From Bacteroidota bacterium (GTDB taxonomy: Bacteria > Bacteroidota > Bacteroidia > Bacteroidales > FEN-979), in assembly GCA_026391835.1 (NCBI GenBank), contig JAPLDF010000060.1, positions 1 through 64,000 on the forward strand: a DNA stretch of 64,000 bases. The letters run 5' to 3'. Positions 16,005-24,035 of the stretch are shown here, in pieces. The notes beneath the pieces were generated by a model. It saw only the letters and a program-made list of their open reading frames with translations, searched no databases and was not told the origin of the DNA. Position 1 is the stretch's first letter. The number at the start of each line of letters is the position of its first letter. Position numbers and translations under genes: made by a program.

Positions 16005-17261
16005 ATGAAAACCAAAAACTCTCTTCTGCTTATAATCCTCCTTATAATTTTAAGTTGTCCTACATATGCACAATGGGTTATACTTGATTCAATAAATTAT
16101 CCGATATCAAACATTAGCACATCAGGAGGGAAATTATTTATCTGCACAACTACAAATGGTGTGTATATATCAACTGACAGCGGATATACGATGCATTCAT
16201 CAAATAATGGTCTAACCAATCTAAATACCAGAATTATTCAGACAAAAGATTCATTATCGGTGCTTGGGACTAATAATGCAATTTATAAATCTACAGATTA
16301 TGGGACAACATGGATTTTAGCCAACAACGGACTTCCTCTCAACCTTAATAGCAATGTCGAAGATATAATTTTTAAAGGGGATTCCATACTTATTGCCACC
16401 TTTGGAAATGGAATATATTGCTCACTTAATTATTGTGAGACTTGGTTCCCTCTAAACAATGGGTTTTCTGATCTTCAAAGAAGTTGTCTTTTTTATAATG
16501 GAAATCGGCTTTTTACTGGTACAACTAACAGTGGAAGTGGAATTTATGTATCAGATGATAATGGTTCAAACTGGGTGCCAAAAAACAATGGAGTTCCAAT
16601 GATGTGGGCAGACCCAACAAAATACGTTGATATAACCTCATTTACGATGGTTGGTCAGACAATCTTCGCATCCACCTTAGGGGGAGATATTTTAAGTACT
16701 GAAAACAATGGAGAATCATGGGACATTTTAAATTGCCCGAATACTTATTCCTGGCTCATGATTAGTTCAAATAATAGTCTGCTTACTGGTCATGATGGAG
16801 CAGGGGTCTGTCGATCAGATGATTTAGGAATTACATGGAATTACAAGAATGAGGGCTTAGACGCATATTGGTACAAAGATATTCGTACTTTTTGCACCTT
16901 TGGTTCATATATTTATGCAGGTGGCTATTTAGGTGTATATCCAGGAGATTATTCAGGAAAAATTTTCAGGCGTCCAATTTCCGAGCTCATAACCGGAATG
17001 CCGACGGAAAAAGCGCGGATTAGTACTTTGGTTTATCCAAATCCTATTTCTAATCAATCTAGAATCATTGTTCCTACATTGCATTGCGATAATTATACCC
17101 TCGAAATATTTAATGAACTAGGGCATTGCGTAAAGAAATTAAATGGATTTGATGTTAATAAACTTGAATTGCGAAGCAAGGAATTTATTCCGGGGCTATA
17201 TTTTCTTAGAATTACAACAATAGGAAATGAATCATTTTGGGGGAAATTCATTGTTGATTAA
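16005..17261 (+). CDS. Secreted BNR-repeat T9SS protein, cassette 2
   Basis: A 418-residue exported protein: signal peptide (MKTKNSLLLIILLIILSCPTYAQ), a beta-propeller of BNR/Asp-box repeats (STDSGYTM, STDYGTTW, SDDNGSNW, STENNGESW-like, SDDLGITW), and a T9SS C-terminal domain (YPNPISNQSRI ... PGLYFLRI ... FIVD). It probably binds or processes surface polymers outside the cell, as related propeller proteins do, but no catalytic residues can be named. It starts 17 bp after the right core of the first attC-like repeat and is followed by the second. AT-rich composition sets it apart from neighbouring phage genes. Confidence 0.78.
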   Translation: MKTKNSLLLIILLIILSCPTYAQWVILDSINYPISNISTSGGKLFICTTTNGVYISTDSGYTMHSSNNGLTNLNTRIIQTKDSLSVLGTNNAIYKSTDYGTTWILANNGLPLNLNSNVEDIIFKGDSILIATFGNGIYCSLNYCETWFPLNNGFSDLQRSCLFYNGNRLFTGTTNSGSGIYVSDDNGSNWVPKNNGVPMMWADPTKYVDITSFTMVGQTIFASTLGGDILSTENNGESWDILNCPNTYSWLMISSNNSLLTGHDGAGVCRSDDLGITWNYKNEGLDAYWYKDIRTFCTFGSYIYAGGYLGVYPGDYSGKIFRRPISELITGMPTEKARISTLVYPNPISNQSRIIVPTLHCDNYTLEIFNELGHCVKKLNGFDVNKLELRSKEFIPGLYFLRITTIGNESFWGKFIVD

Positions 17262-17332
17262 GTTGATTGGATTACTTTAAGATTTTAATATTATTTCCAA
17301 TCTGTTCGGATGAAATGATAAAATTTTCAACT

Positions 17333-17429
17333 GGCTATAATACAGCAACTAAGCCCCATGCTGCATACTGCCGGGATAGCCGGCGCAATCCCGAAACCAC
17401 CGCAAATGGGCTTAGCTGCAATGTTCGCC
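17333..17429 (+). repeat. attC-like imperfect palindromic repeat, copy 2
   Basis: Direct repeat of the element at 15890-15988. Here the inner arms CTAAGCCC and GGGCTTAG are perfectly complementary, the central hairpin CGGGAT/ATCCCG is retained, and the outer GGC...GCC cores are GGCTATAAT and TGTTCGCC. It lies between two unrelated T9SS genes, as expected of a cassette junction. Confidence 0.55.
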
Positions 17430-17444
17430 TACATAATAAAACAA

Positions 17445-18911
17445 ATGAAACACATACTTCAGGTAATAATTACTGTCATATTTTTAGGAATTTTTGGGAT
17501 TGTAGATGTTTCTGCTCAATCAACTTTTAATGTGGTTATTAAAGATACCATTTATGATCACCAGGTATATGATGCATTGGAACTTTCTTCTGGTAACTTC
17601 ATAATTCTAGATGTGACAGGGTTGTCCCCAACGACTTCTTGTTCAAGGGTTTCAAAATTAAATTCCACAGGCGAGGTTATACTGCAAAAGAATTTCAGTT
17701 ATGAAGGGTTCTCATCAACCCTAAATTCGGTGAGTCGAATCGGCGACAATGAGATTGTGTTTTGTGGAACAGTTTATACTCCAGGATTAGACCAACTTTG
17801 GTTTTGCATTACTGACACTTCTTTAAATATTATCAAGGAAACAGTATTTTCTCTTTCAGGCAACAACTTGTTCATAGCCAAGGTCAAAACGGGTAGCAAT
17901 AATGATCTTATCTGTTTTGGTACCGTTGAAGATACTACCTTGTATAGGAGCAATCATTTTTTTATGTATAAACTCTCCACTAATCTTGATAGTTTGCAAT
18001 TTAAAATATTCATGAATCAGTGGGGGTATGGGTTAGATTTAATTGAACGCAATGATCATATGGGTTACTATGCCGTTGTCTTAGGCGTTAATCCTGTTGG
18101 TGGCGCAGGCAATCTGCTCAGCATTGACAATTTCCTGAATATTCGAAAAATGGTAAATATTTCACATGATGTGTCAAATCTGGGATCAGTTGCCTACACG
18201 GACCCGACACATATTCTGGTAACAGGCGAATACATTCAACCGCCTGATTGGCATGAACGGGATATAGGCACCGCTCGTTATGACACAGCATTAAATTTTA
18301 TAAACTTTGCAGCTCTTGGGAAAACAGACACAGTAGATTGTCCAGGCTTGTTAAAAAACATTGTATTATCGACTGTAAATTCAATAGGCATCGTAGGAAC
18401 AACTAATTTTGATTTTTCCAGTATGTTGGCTATGCAGGATTCATGGTATTCTTTGTATAATGTTGATACTACTTTAGGGCTGAATTGGCAAAAGTTTTAT
18501 GGTGGTGATGGATATTACACCCTCTATGGCGTTATAGCCACAAAGGATCAGGGTTATCTGATGTATGGAACGTTTTGGGATTATCACCATACACAGAATT
18601 ATATCAGGTATCTTTCTCTTATCAAAGTCAACAAAGATGGTATGATTTTATCTATCAATAATGATCAGAATTCCCTTCCTCATGATGTTGTTGTTTATCC
18701 GAATCCGGGAAGTGATCTAATCTACGTTGAAACGCAATTAAGGAATTCAATTTTTATCTTATATGATTTAACTGGTACTGAGGTATTAAATAAAGAACTT
18801 TTTCCAGGACGTAATCATTTTACTGTTCAAAATGTGAAACCTGGCCTATATTTATACAAAGTAGTGCTAAATATGGATGTAAGAGAATACGGTAAATGGA
18901 TTAAAAAATAA
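17445..18911 (+). CDS. Secreted T9SS-sorted protein, cassette 3
   Basis: A 488-residue exported protein. The ATG at 17445 gives a typical signal peptide (MKHILQVIITVIFLGIFG...SAQ) and lies 16 bp after the second attC-like repeat; the longer frame would translate the repeat. The body is a series of beta-rich modules (ILVTGEY, EIVFCGTVY, DLICFGTVED) resembling a propeller of the kind often placed before T9SS domains; the C terminus is a sorting domain (VYPNPGSDLIYV ... KPGLYLYKVV ... KWIKK). No enzymatic motif. After the stop only a partial core-like GGCCCTACAAC remains before the phage sequence resumes. Confidence 0.75.
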   Translation: MKHILQVIITVIFLGIFGIVDVSAQSTFNVVIKDTIYDHQVYDALELSSGNFIILDVTGLSPTTSCSRVSKLNSTGEVILQKNFSYEGFSSTLNSVSRIGDNEIVFCGTVYTPGLDQLWFCITDTSLNIIKETVFSLSGNNLFIAKVKTGSNNDLICFGTVEDTTLYRSNHFFMYKLSTNLDSLQFKIFMNQWGYGLDLIERNDHMGYYAVVLGVNPVGGAGNLLSIDNFLNIRKMVNISHDVSNLGSVAYTDPTHILVTGEYIQPPDWHERDIGTARYDTALNFINFAALGKTDTVDCPGLLKNIVLSTVNSIGIVGTTNFDFSSMLAMQDSWYSLYNVDTTLGLNWQKFYGGDGYYTLYGVIATKDQGYLMYGTFWDYHHTQNYIRYLSLIKVNKDGMILSINNDQNSLPHDVVVYPNPGSDLIYVETQLRNSIFILYDLTGTEVLNKELFPGRNHFTVQNVKPGLYLYKVVLNMDVREYGKWIKK

Positions 18912-19018
18912 TTTTGGAGCTGGCCCTACAACATTTCATTGGTATCGGTCCCTGAAATTTCCTGAACATTAATTTTCCTGTCCTTTATCCCTCACAATTG
19001 TGACACTATTTTCGTGTC

Positions 19019-19771
19019 ATGATTGATGTCTATTATCCTTACTTCGAACGAGAAGCCGCCTGGGAAGAACTTCGCTATTCGCTTCGTTCCATTGAAAAGC
19101 ATTTCCAATTTGAGTTTCGTGTTGTGATCGTTGGTGATCTGCCCCGATGGGTTGATCCCCGGTCAATCCTTCATGTTCTACATGACAGGGTAGAAGGTAT
19201 CCAGGAGAATACACTGTATGATGCCATCACGAAACAACTTCTTTTCAATGCCCATCCGGACACCTCGCTTCACTTCATCCGGATGTACGATGACATCTAC
19301 CTGCTGAAGGATGTTTCGCTCACCGACTTTGGGTTCAAGGCCATGTACCGCTTTGAGGATGTACCTCAGCGACAGGGTACCTGGTGGGATCAGCTTTACC
19401 ATACCCTTTCCTTGCTTCGCAGCAAGGGGTATAAAGGCTGGAACACGGAGACCCACCTGCCGGAACTGTTTAACAAGGAGAAAATGCACTGGATTATCTC
19501 TGCTTATGGCGCCCTTGAAAACAGGCTGCTGACTTCTTCGTTGTACTTTAACACCTTCTATCCCTTTTCAAAGCCTGAGTTTTTTAGTAAGGATTTCGCC
19601 ATCCAGTTTTATGACAACACCGATGGGCCTTATTATGAAAGTTCCGAGGGTGATCTGTTTGCCAAATGTGACGGTAAAACCTACCTCAACCACAATAATG
19701 CAGGGTTGAACGCCAACCTTAAATCATTTATCAGCGCCTGTTTTCCTGACAAATCCCGGTTTGAATTATGA
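19019..19771 (+). CDS. Stealth-like glycosyl/phosphosugar transferase
   Basis: A 250-residue protein without signal peptide. IDVYYPYFEREAAWEELRYSLRSIEKH followed by RVVIVGDLPRWVDP and then FIRMYDDIYLLKDV resembles the order of conserved regions in Stealth-type hexose-1-phosphate transferases, where the acidic D-D motif binds nucleotide sugar. It is first in an overlapping operon of three sugar transferases that continues into the terminase genes. A role in modifying host surface glycan or virion proteins is inferred; the donor and acceptor cannot be read. Confidence 0.55.
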   Translation: MIDVYYPYFEREAAWEELRYSLRSIEKHFQFEFRVVIVGDLPRWVDPRSILHVLHDRVEGIQENTLYDAITKQLLFNAHPDTSLHFIRMYDDIYLLKDVSLTDFGFKAMYRFEDVPQRQGTWWDQLYHTLSLLRSKGYKGWNTETHLPELFNKEKMHWIISAYGALENRLLTSSLYFNTFYPFSKPEFFSKDFAIQFYDNTDGPYYESSEGDLFAKCDGKTYLNHNNAGLNANLKSFISACFPDKSRFEL

Positions 19772-21198
19772 ACATCGCCAAACTCATCCTGCATTACAAC
19801 ACCCCTGAACTTACGCTCAGCCTGTGTTCCATGGTTCCGGATGCCATCGTCATTGACAATGGCTCGGACATTGACATGCGAACACTTTTACCTGCCGAAC
19901 GGGTCATGCGGTTTGAATCAAACAAGGGCTTTACCGCCAACTGGAACAGGGCGATCAAAAAGATTATGAAACATGATGCCGGGTATTACCAGGCTTTCTG
20001 GCTGATGAACTCTGACATTGAAATTGGCCTGATTTCCATTCAACGCATGGAACAGCTGATGCAGGAACATCCTTATTCCATGGTCACTCCTTCGTACAAC
20101 TGCTGGATGAAGCAGTGTAAGAACAATGGCTCCCCCGGGATCCGGCAGGTCAAATGCATTGAATTTACCGCCCCGGTCATTCGCCGGGATGTTTTTGACT
20201 CCATCGGGTTCTTTGATGAGCGGTTCTCCAAGGGTTACGGGGTTGAATTTGACTGGTCCCTGCGGATGCAGGCTGCCGGTCTTCTGCAGTATTGTGATGA
20301 TCAGTCCTTCTTCTACCATCTTGGGCAGCGCACCATTGGGCTTCATTCAACCCTTTTGGAATATGAATCCCTGGCCAAAGCTGAATTGCATGAAGGCATG
20401 GAAATCAAGTACGGGACCGGCTGGAAGGCCCGGATCATGGCCAGCCTGGATGTGTTCAATGAAAAGCCATCGAAGAAAAGAGTGGCGGTATACACCACCA
20501 TCTTTGGAGATTACAACCACTTGCTGCCGGTCATTCCCCAGAGCGTACATGCTGATTTCTTCTGCATCACCGACAATGTGGATATTGATCAGGGTAAAGC
20601 ACTTCACAGTTCGGAATCCGGAACCCGATGGAAGATCATCCCGGTGGATTACCCTTCCCGGGATCTGCCGTCCAGACTTCGGGCAAAGTTTTTCAAGCTG
20701 TTTCCCTGGGAGGCATACACCCTGGATCAGTATGATGTATTGATCTACATTGATGGTTCCATCGGGATCACTTCCCCCGATTTCGTCAGGCATTGCCTGG
20801 ACTCCCTGGGGGATTCAGACATGGCGCTGTATGCACACCCTGTGCGCGATTGCATCTACGAGGAAGCGCTGGCTTCCAAACCCCTGGTGAAATACCTTGA
20901 TCAGAACATCGACGGGCAGGTTTCCTATTACAATGCCATCTATCCCCGGCATGGCGGGTTGTTTGCCTGTGGGGTGATGGTGCGCAAAATCCAGTCTGCC
21001 GATCTTCGGGAACTCATGGGTAAATGGTGGTGGGAAATTCTTAAATGGACCTACCAGGATCAGTTAAGCTTCCCGGTAGTATGCAAACTTTCCAGGTTCG
21101 TTCCTGCCATCATTCCCGGCAATCAAAACAAGAATGAATTCTTTAAGATTTACTGGCATGATGATAAACCCATGCAGTTTAAATTCAGTTTGTCATGA
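19768..21198 (+). CDS. Two-domain glycosyltransferase: GT2-like plus DUF616-like
   Basis: A 476-residue protein overlapping its neighbours by 4 bp on each side. Residues 1-225 are GT2/GT-A-like (KLILHYNTPELTLSLC; AIVIDNGSD; NKGFTANWNRAIK; WLMNSDIEIGL; FDERFSKGYGVEFDWSLRMQAAG), with the metal-binding acidic residue in the NSD motif. From about 235 a second domain begins KKRVAVYTTIFGDYNHLLP and contains YDVLIYIDGSI and HPVRDCIYEEA, characteristic of the DUF616/TOD1-type glycosyltransferase family. Fusion of the two suggests two sequential sugar additions. Confidence 0.75.
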   Translation: MNIAKLILHYNTPELTLSLCSMVPDAIVIDNGSDIDMRTLLPAERVMRFESNKGFTANWNRAIKKIMKHDAGYYQAFWLMNSDIEIGLISIQRMEQLMQEHPYSMVTPSYNCWMKQCKNNGSPGIRQVKCIEFTAPVIRRDVFDSIGFFDERFSKGYGVEFDWSLRMQAAGLLQYCDDQSFFYHLGQRTIGLHSTLLEYESLAKAELHEGMEIKYGTGWKARIMASLDVFNEKPSKKRVAVYTTIFGDYNHLLPVIPQSVHADFFCITDNVDIDQGKALHSSESGTRWKIIPVDYPSRDLPSRLRAKFFKLFPWEAYTLDQYDVLIYIDGSIGITSPDFVRHCLDSLGDSDMALYAHPVRDCIYEEALASKPLVKYLDQNIDGQVSYYNAIYPRHGGLFACGVMVRKIQSADLRELMGKWWWEILKWTYQDQLSFPVVCKLSRFVPAIIPGNQNKNEFFKIYWHDDKPMQFKFSLS

Positions 21199-21902
21199 AG
21201 ATCAATGTTCTGATGCCGGTATTTGATACTCCTGTTGAGTGGCTCCGCAAGGCGGTGGAGTCCATCATCTATCAGAACCATCCCAACTTCCAGTTCATCA
21301 TCGTGGATGACAACAACCCAAGGGGAGCGCTTACCGACTATCTATATGGTCTCACCCAACGGGACTGCTGCATCAACATTGTTCGCAAACCTGTGAATGA
21401 AGGGATTGCCGCTGCCCTAAACTTCGGTTTGCATTATTGCCAGGGTGATCTGATTGTTCGCATGGATGCGGATGATGTGGCCGATCCTGAGCTTCTTAAA
21501 AGTCATGATCTTTTCTTTACCGCTCACCCTGACCGGCATATCTGCGGGGTGCAGATACACCTGTTCAATGAAAAGACACAGTGGTTCAGCGCTCATCCCG
21601 CTGAAATAACCCGGTCCCGTGCCCTGGCGATGCCCGGTCACTGGTTTGTCAACCATCCCGGCATCGCGTATCGCAATGCTGCGATCAAAGCTGTTGGCGG
21701 GTATGACAACACGCCTTCAACGCTGGCCGAGGATTACGCTTTATGGATTAAATTTCTGCTGGCAGGGTACACCATATATAATAGGAAAGAAGTACTGATT
21801 GATTACCGGGTCCATCCAAAATCATTCTCCTTTGCCCCGGACCGCAAATCTCCACTGTGGCACCAATTTTTAACCGATCAAAAAAACCTTCTATATGAAT
21901 AG
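21195..21902 (+). CDS. GT2 family glycosyltransferase
   Basis: A 235-residue GT-A glycosyltransferase. It opens INVLMPVFDTPVEWLRKAVESIIYQ with the nucleotide-binding FIIVDDNNP, has the diagnostic DADD (VRMDADDVADPELL) metal site and the acceptor-side region GGYDNTPSTLAEDYALWIK with the ED catalytic-base motif. Soluble, no membrane anchor. It overlaps the preceding gene by ATGA and the next by 8 bp. With the two genes before it, it forms a phage-borne glycan-modification set. Confidence 0.85.
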   Translation: MKINVLMPVFDTPVEWLRKAVESIIYQNHPNFQFIIVDDNNPRGALTDYLYGLTQRDCCINIVRKPVNEGIAAALNFGLHYCQGDLIVRMDADDVADPELLKSHDLFFTAHPDRHICGVQIHLFNEKTQWFSAHPAEITRSRALAMPGHWFVNHPGIAYRNAAIKAVGGYDNTPSTLAEDYALWIKFLLAGYTIYNRKEVLIDYRVHPKSFSFAPDRKSPLWHQFLTDQKNLLYE

Positions 21903-22569
21903 CGAAATTAACGCATGGCTTCAATCAGGTCAAGATTATGAATCCGGACTGCGCCTGCTGTCTACGTTTGGCCAAAGCCAGCATCTTAACAGGATACTGC
22001 AGCGCAGTGAACCAAGCCCTGAACACCTGGACACCATTGTCTATGAACTGACCCTGCTGCTTGATGCTCCGGTGGAACCTTCCTCAAAAACTTTTCATCG
22101 TATCAAAAGAGAAACGATCCCGGCCGAGCGTAAAGCCCTTGTTGTGGAAGACTACCACTCGGGTGAAGCCGACCGGATTCTTTTTGAACAGATCAAGGAA
22201 AAGCTCAAATACCGGGATATCCTGCATGCCGGCCTGGAAGATCTCGATGAACAGACCCGCAAAAAGAATGCGTTGCTGATCCTTGACATCTCCGATCAGA
22301 TCACCGAAGACTACGAGCGCCATGACCATTTCAAAAAGCATGGGGTTCTTCCTGCTGCCAAATCCTTTGAGGTAAAACTGGCCGGTAAACCCATTGATCA
22401 GCTCTCGGAAGCTGAACTGGTCAGGCGCAAGACCAACATCCGCTCTAAAATATCCTACTACAAAAAACAGGTCAATGATCCGCTTTTGGTAGCAAAGCAA
22501 AAGCACAACGCAGCCGTGCTCAAGGCCTGGGAAAAGGAACTTTCAGACACCTTAACCCTTCTCTGCTGA
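21895..22569 (+). CDS. Unknown phage protein, helical
   Basis: A 224-residue, strongly charged and predicted all-helical protein (ADRILFEQIKEKLKYRDILHAGLEDLDEQTRKKNALLILDISDQITEDYERH) of no recognised family. It overlaps the glycosyltransferase before it and abuts the PLD-like gene after it (shared A). The C-terminal part (LSEAELVRRKTNIRSKISYYKKQV) looks coiled-coil. Placement between sugar transferases and terminase suggests a DNA-packaging or virion role, unproven. Confidence 0.58.
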   Translation: MNSEINAWLQSGQDYESGLRLLSTFGQSQHLNRILQRSEPSPEHLDTIVYELTLLLDAPVEPSSKTFHRIKRETIPAERKALVVEDYHSGEADRILFEQIKEKLKYRDILHAGLEDLDEQTRKKNALLILDISDQITEDYERHDHFKKHGVLPAAKSFEVKLAGKPIDQLSEAELVRRKTNIRSKISYYKKQVNDPLLVAKQKHNAAVLKAWEKELSDTLTLLC

Positions 22570-23159
22570 TGGCCCTGTTCACCCTGACCGATCTCAAGGC
22601 AAAGAAAGAGATTCATAAATCCCTTTCCGTTTCTCTTGTAACCCAAAACCGGTTTGCCATTGGCAAGGTCGGATCGAAAATTAAAGATACCATCGGGGTT
22701 GTTTCCCCTGGTCAAAGCATCCATTACGTGTCCATGGGAGATTGGTCCACGCATGACCTGCTGTTTCATTTTCTCTCGCAAACCGGCCCTGCCGATGTGT
22801 ACTTCACCACCTGGGCCATTTCGGAATTTGCCATTCGTCAGCTTTATGCTTTTGTATCTTCAGGACTTATCACCAAACTGTCGGGAATCTTTGATTACCG
22901 AAATGGCATCCATAAGCCTGCCGAACTCCAATTCCTCAAACAGATAACCACGAACATCAAGGCTGCCAAGTGTCACGCCAAGGTCACGGTGATTCAAAAT
23001 GAATCATGGGGGATCAGCATCGTCACCTCGGCAAACTTCACGCGCAACCCCCGCATTGAAGCCGGTGTGATCTGCACCGATGGGCCAACCGCAGAATTCC
23101 ATAAGGCATGGATCATGTCAGAACTTAATAATACCTCAGACTTTGAAAGAGATGAATGA
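22569..23159 (+). CDS. Phospholipase D-like protein with a single HKD-type motif
   Basis: A 196-residue protein. The C-terminal half carries CHAKVTVIQNESW (His136, Lys138) followed by VTSANFTRNPRIEAG, which matches the HxK...(G/T)SANFT pattern of PLD-superfamily proteins including single-motif nucleases that act as dimers. The final acidic residue of HKD is not clear. The N-terminal half has the strand-helix arrangement of the same fold (DVYFTTWAISEFAIRQLYAFV). It lies just before the terminase genes and might be a packaging-linked nuclease. Confidence 0.68.
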   Translation: MALFTLTDLKAKKEIHKSLSVSLVTQNRFAIGKVGSKIKDTIGVVSPGQSIHYVSMGDWSTHDLLFHFLSQTGPADVYFTTWAISEFAIRQLYAFVSSGLITKLSGIFDYRNGIHKPAELQFLKQITTNIKAAKCHAKVTVIQNESWGISIVTSANFTRNPRIEAGVICTDGPTAEFHKAWIMSELNNTSDFERDE

Positions 23160-23424
23160 AGTGCTGCTCGCACAGCTGGAAGAAATGTCTTCGCTGATGC
23201 TTGCCAGAAAAGATATTGCAACCATTCTTGAAATTGACCAGGAGGACTTTAATGACTTCCTTTCGGATAAACTGGCTGATCCGTGGAAACGGTTTCAGGC
23301 CGGCAGAATGAAAACGATTGCACAGGTTAGAAAATCAATATTCGAACTCGCATCAAACGGTTCGTCCCCGGCCCAGATGGAAGCCATGAGACTTATCCGC
23401 GATGCTCAAATGGATGACTTATGA
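23152..23424 (+). CDS. Small helix-turn-helix protein, possible terminase accessory
   Basis: A 90-residue protein beginning inside the previous gene. MLARKDIATILEIDQEDFNDFL looks like a small helix-turn-helix, and FQAGRMKTIAQVRKSIFELASNGSSPAQMEAMRLI is similar to the helical segment following the DNA-binding domain of many phage small terminases. The next gene also looks like a small terminase subunit, so this may be a split or auxiliary DNA-recognition component. Confidence 0.6.
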   Translation: MNEVLLAQLEEMSSLMLARKDIATILEIDQEDFNDFLSDKLADPWKRFQAGRMKTIAQVRKSIFELASNGSSPAQMEAMRLIRDAQMDDL

Positions 23425-24035
23425 AAGCACAACAACTGCCCACTTCAACTGCTGAAGAGCGTATCCGGTTGCATTACATCAGTGACCTGGAACTAGGGGA
23501 GGAAGATCTTCGCATCAAGGATCGCCTGGAAACGGCTCATTCCATGATGCTGGATGAATTTGAAACCGAGCGCCACATCGCCGTTACCCTGATGCGCCGG
23601 TTTGACATCTCAAAGACTACCGCCTACAAGGATATCATGACCACCAGGTACATCTTTGGCGACCTTCGACGCGCCCACAAGGAGCACACCCGTTACATGA
23701 TGACCCAATGGGCCACCGAGGTGTTCAAGATGGCGCACAAATCAAAGGACCTTAGAGCCATGGAGAAGGCCATCGAGAGGATCACCCGGGCAAACAACCT
23801 GGACAAGGAAGACCAGGATGTTCCGGATGCTTCCAAGATACAGCCCCCGGTGCAGCTGTTGCAGGTCAACTTCAACTTCATCAACTCTCCCATGTTCAAG
23901 CTCATCGACGATGCCACCCAGAAGGCGATGCTTGAGCAGTATGATCTGTTCATGGAGCAGGTGCTACTGTCTCCGATGGCAGAATACACCGATATGTGGA
24001 AGATTGATGAATCTGTCCGACCCAAAAAAGATTGA
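23421..24035 (+). CDS. Terminase small subunit-like protein
   Basis: A 204-residue, mostly helical protein directly preceding and overlapping the large terminase gene. MLDEFETERHIAVTLMRRFDISKTTAYKDIMTTRYIFG contains a helix-turn-helix of the type that recognises phage DNA, followed by a long helical oligomerisation region and a C-terminal tail likely to contact the large subunit. Identification rests on domain pattern and position. Confidence 0.7.
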   Translation: MKAQQLPTSTAEERIRLHYISDLELGEEDLRIKDRLETAHSMMLDEFETERHIAVTLMRRFDISKTTAYKDIMTTRYIFGDLRRAHKEHTRYMMTQWATEVFKMAHKSKDLRAMEKAIERITRANNLDKEDQDVPDASKIQPPVQLLQVNFNFINSPMFKLIDDATQKAMLEQYDLFMEQVLLSPMAEYTDMWKIDESVRPKKD

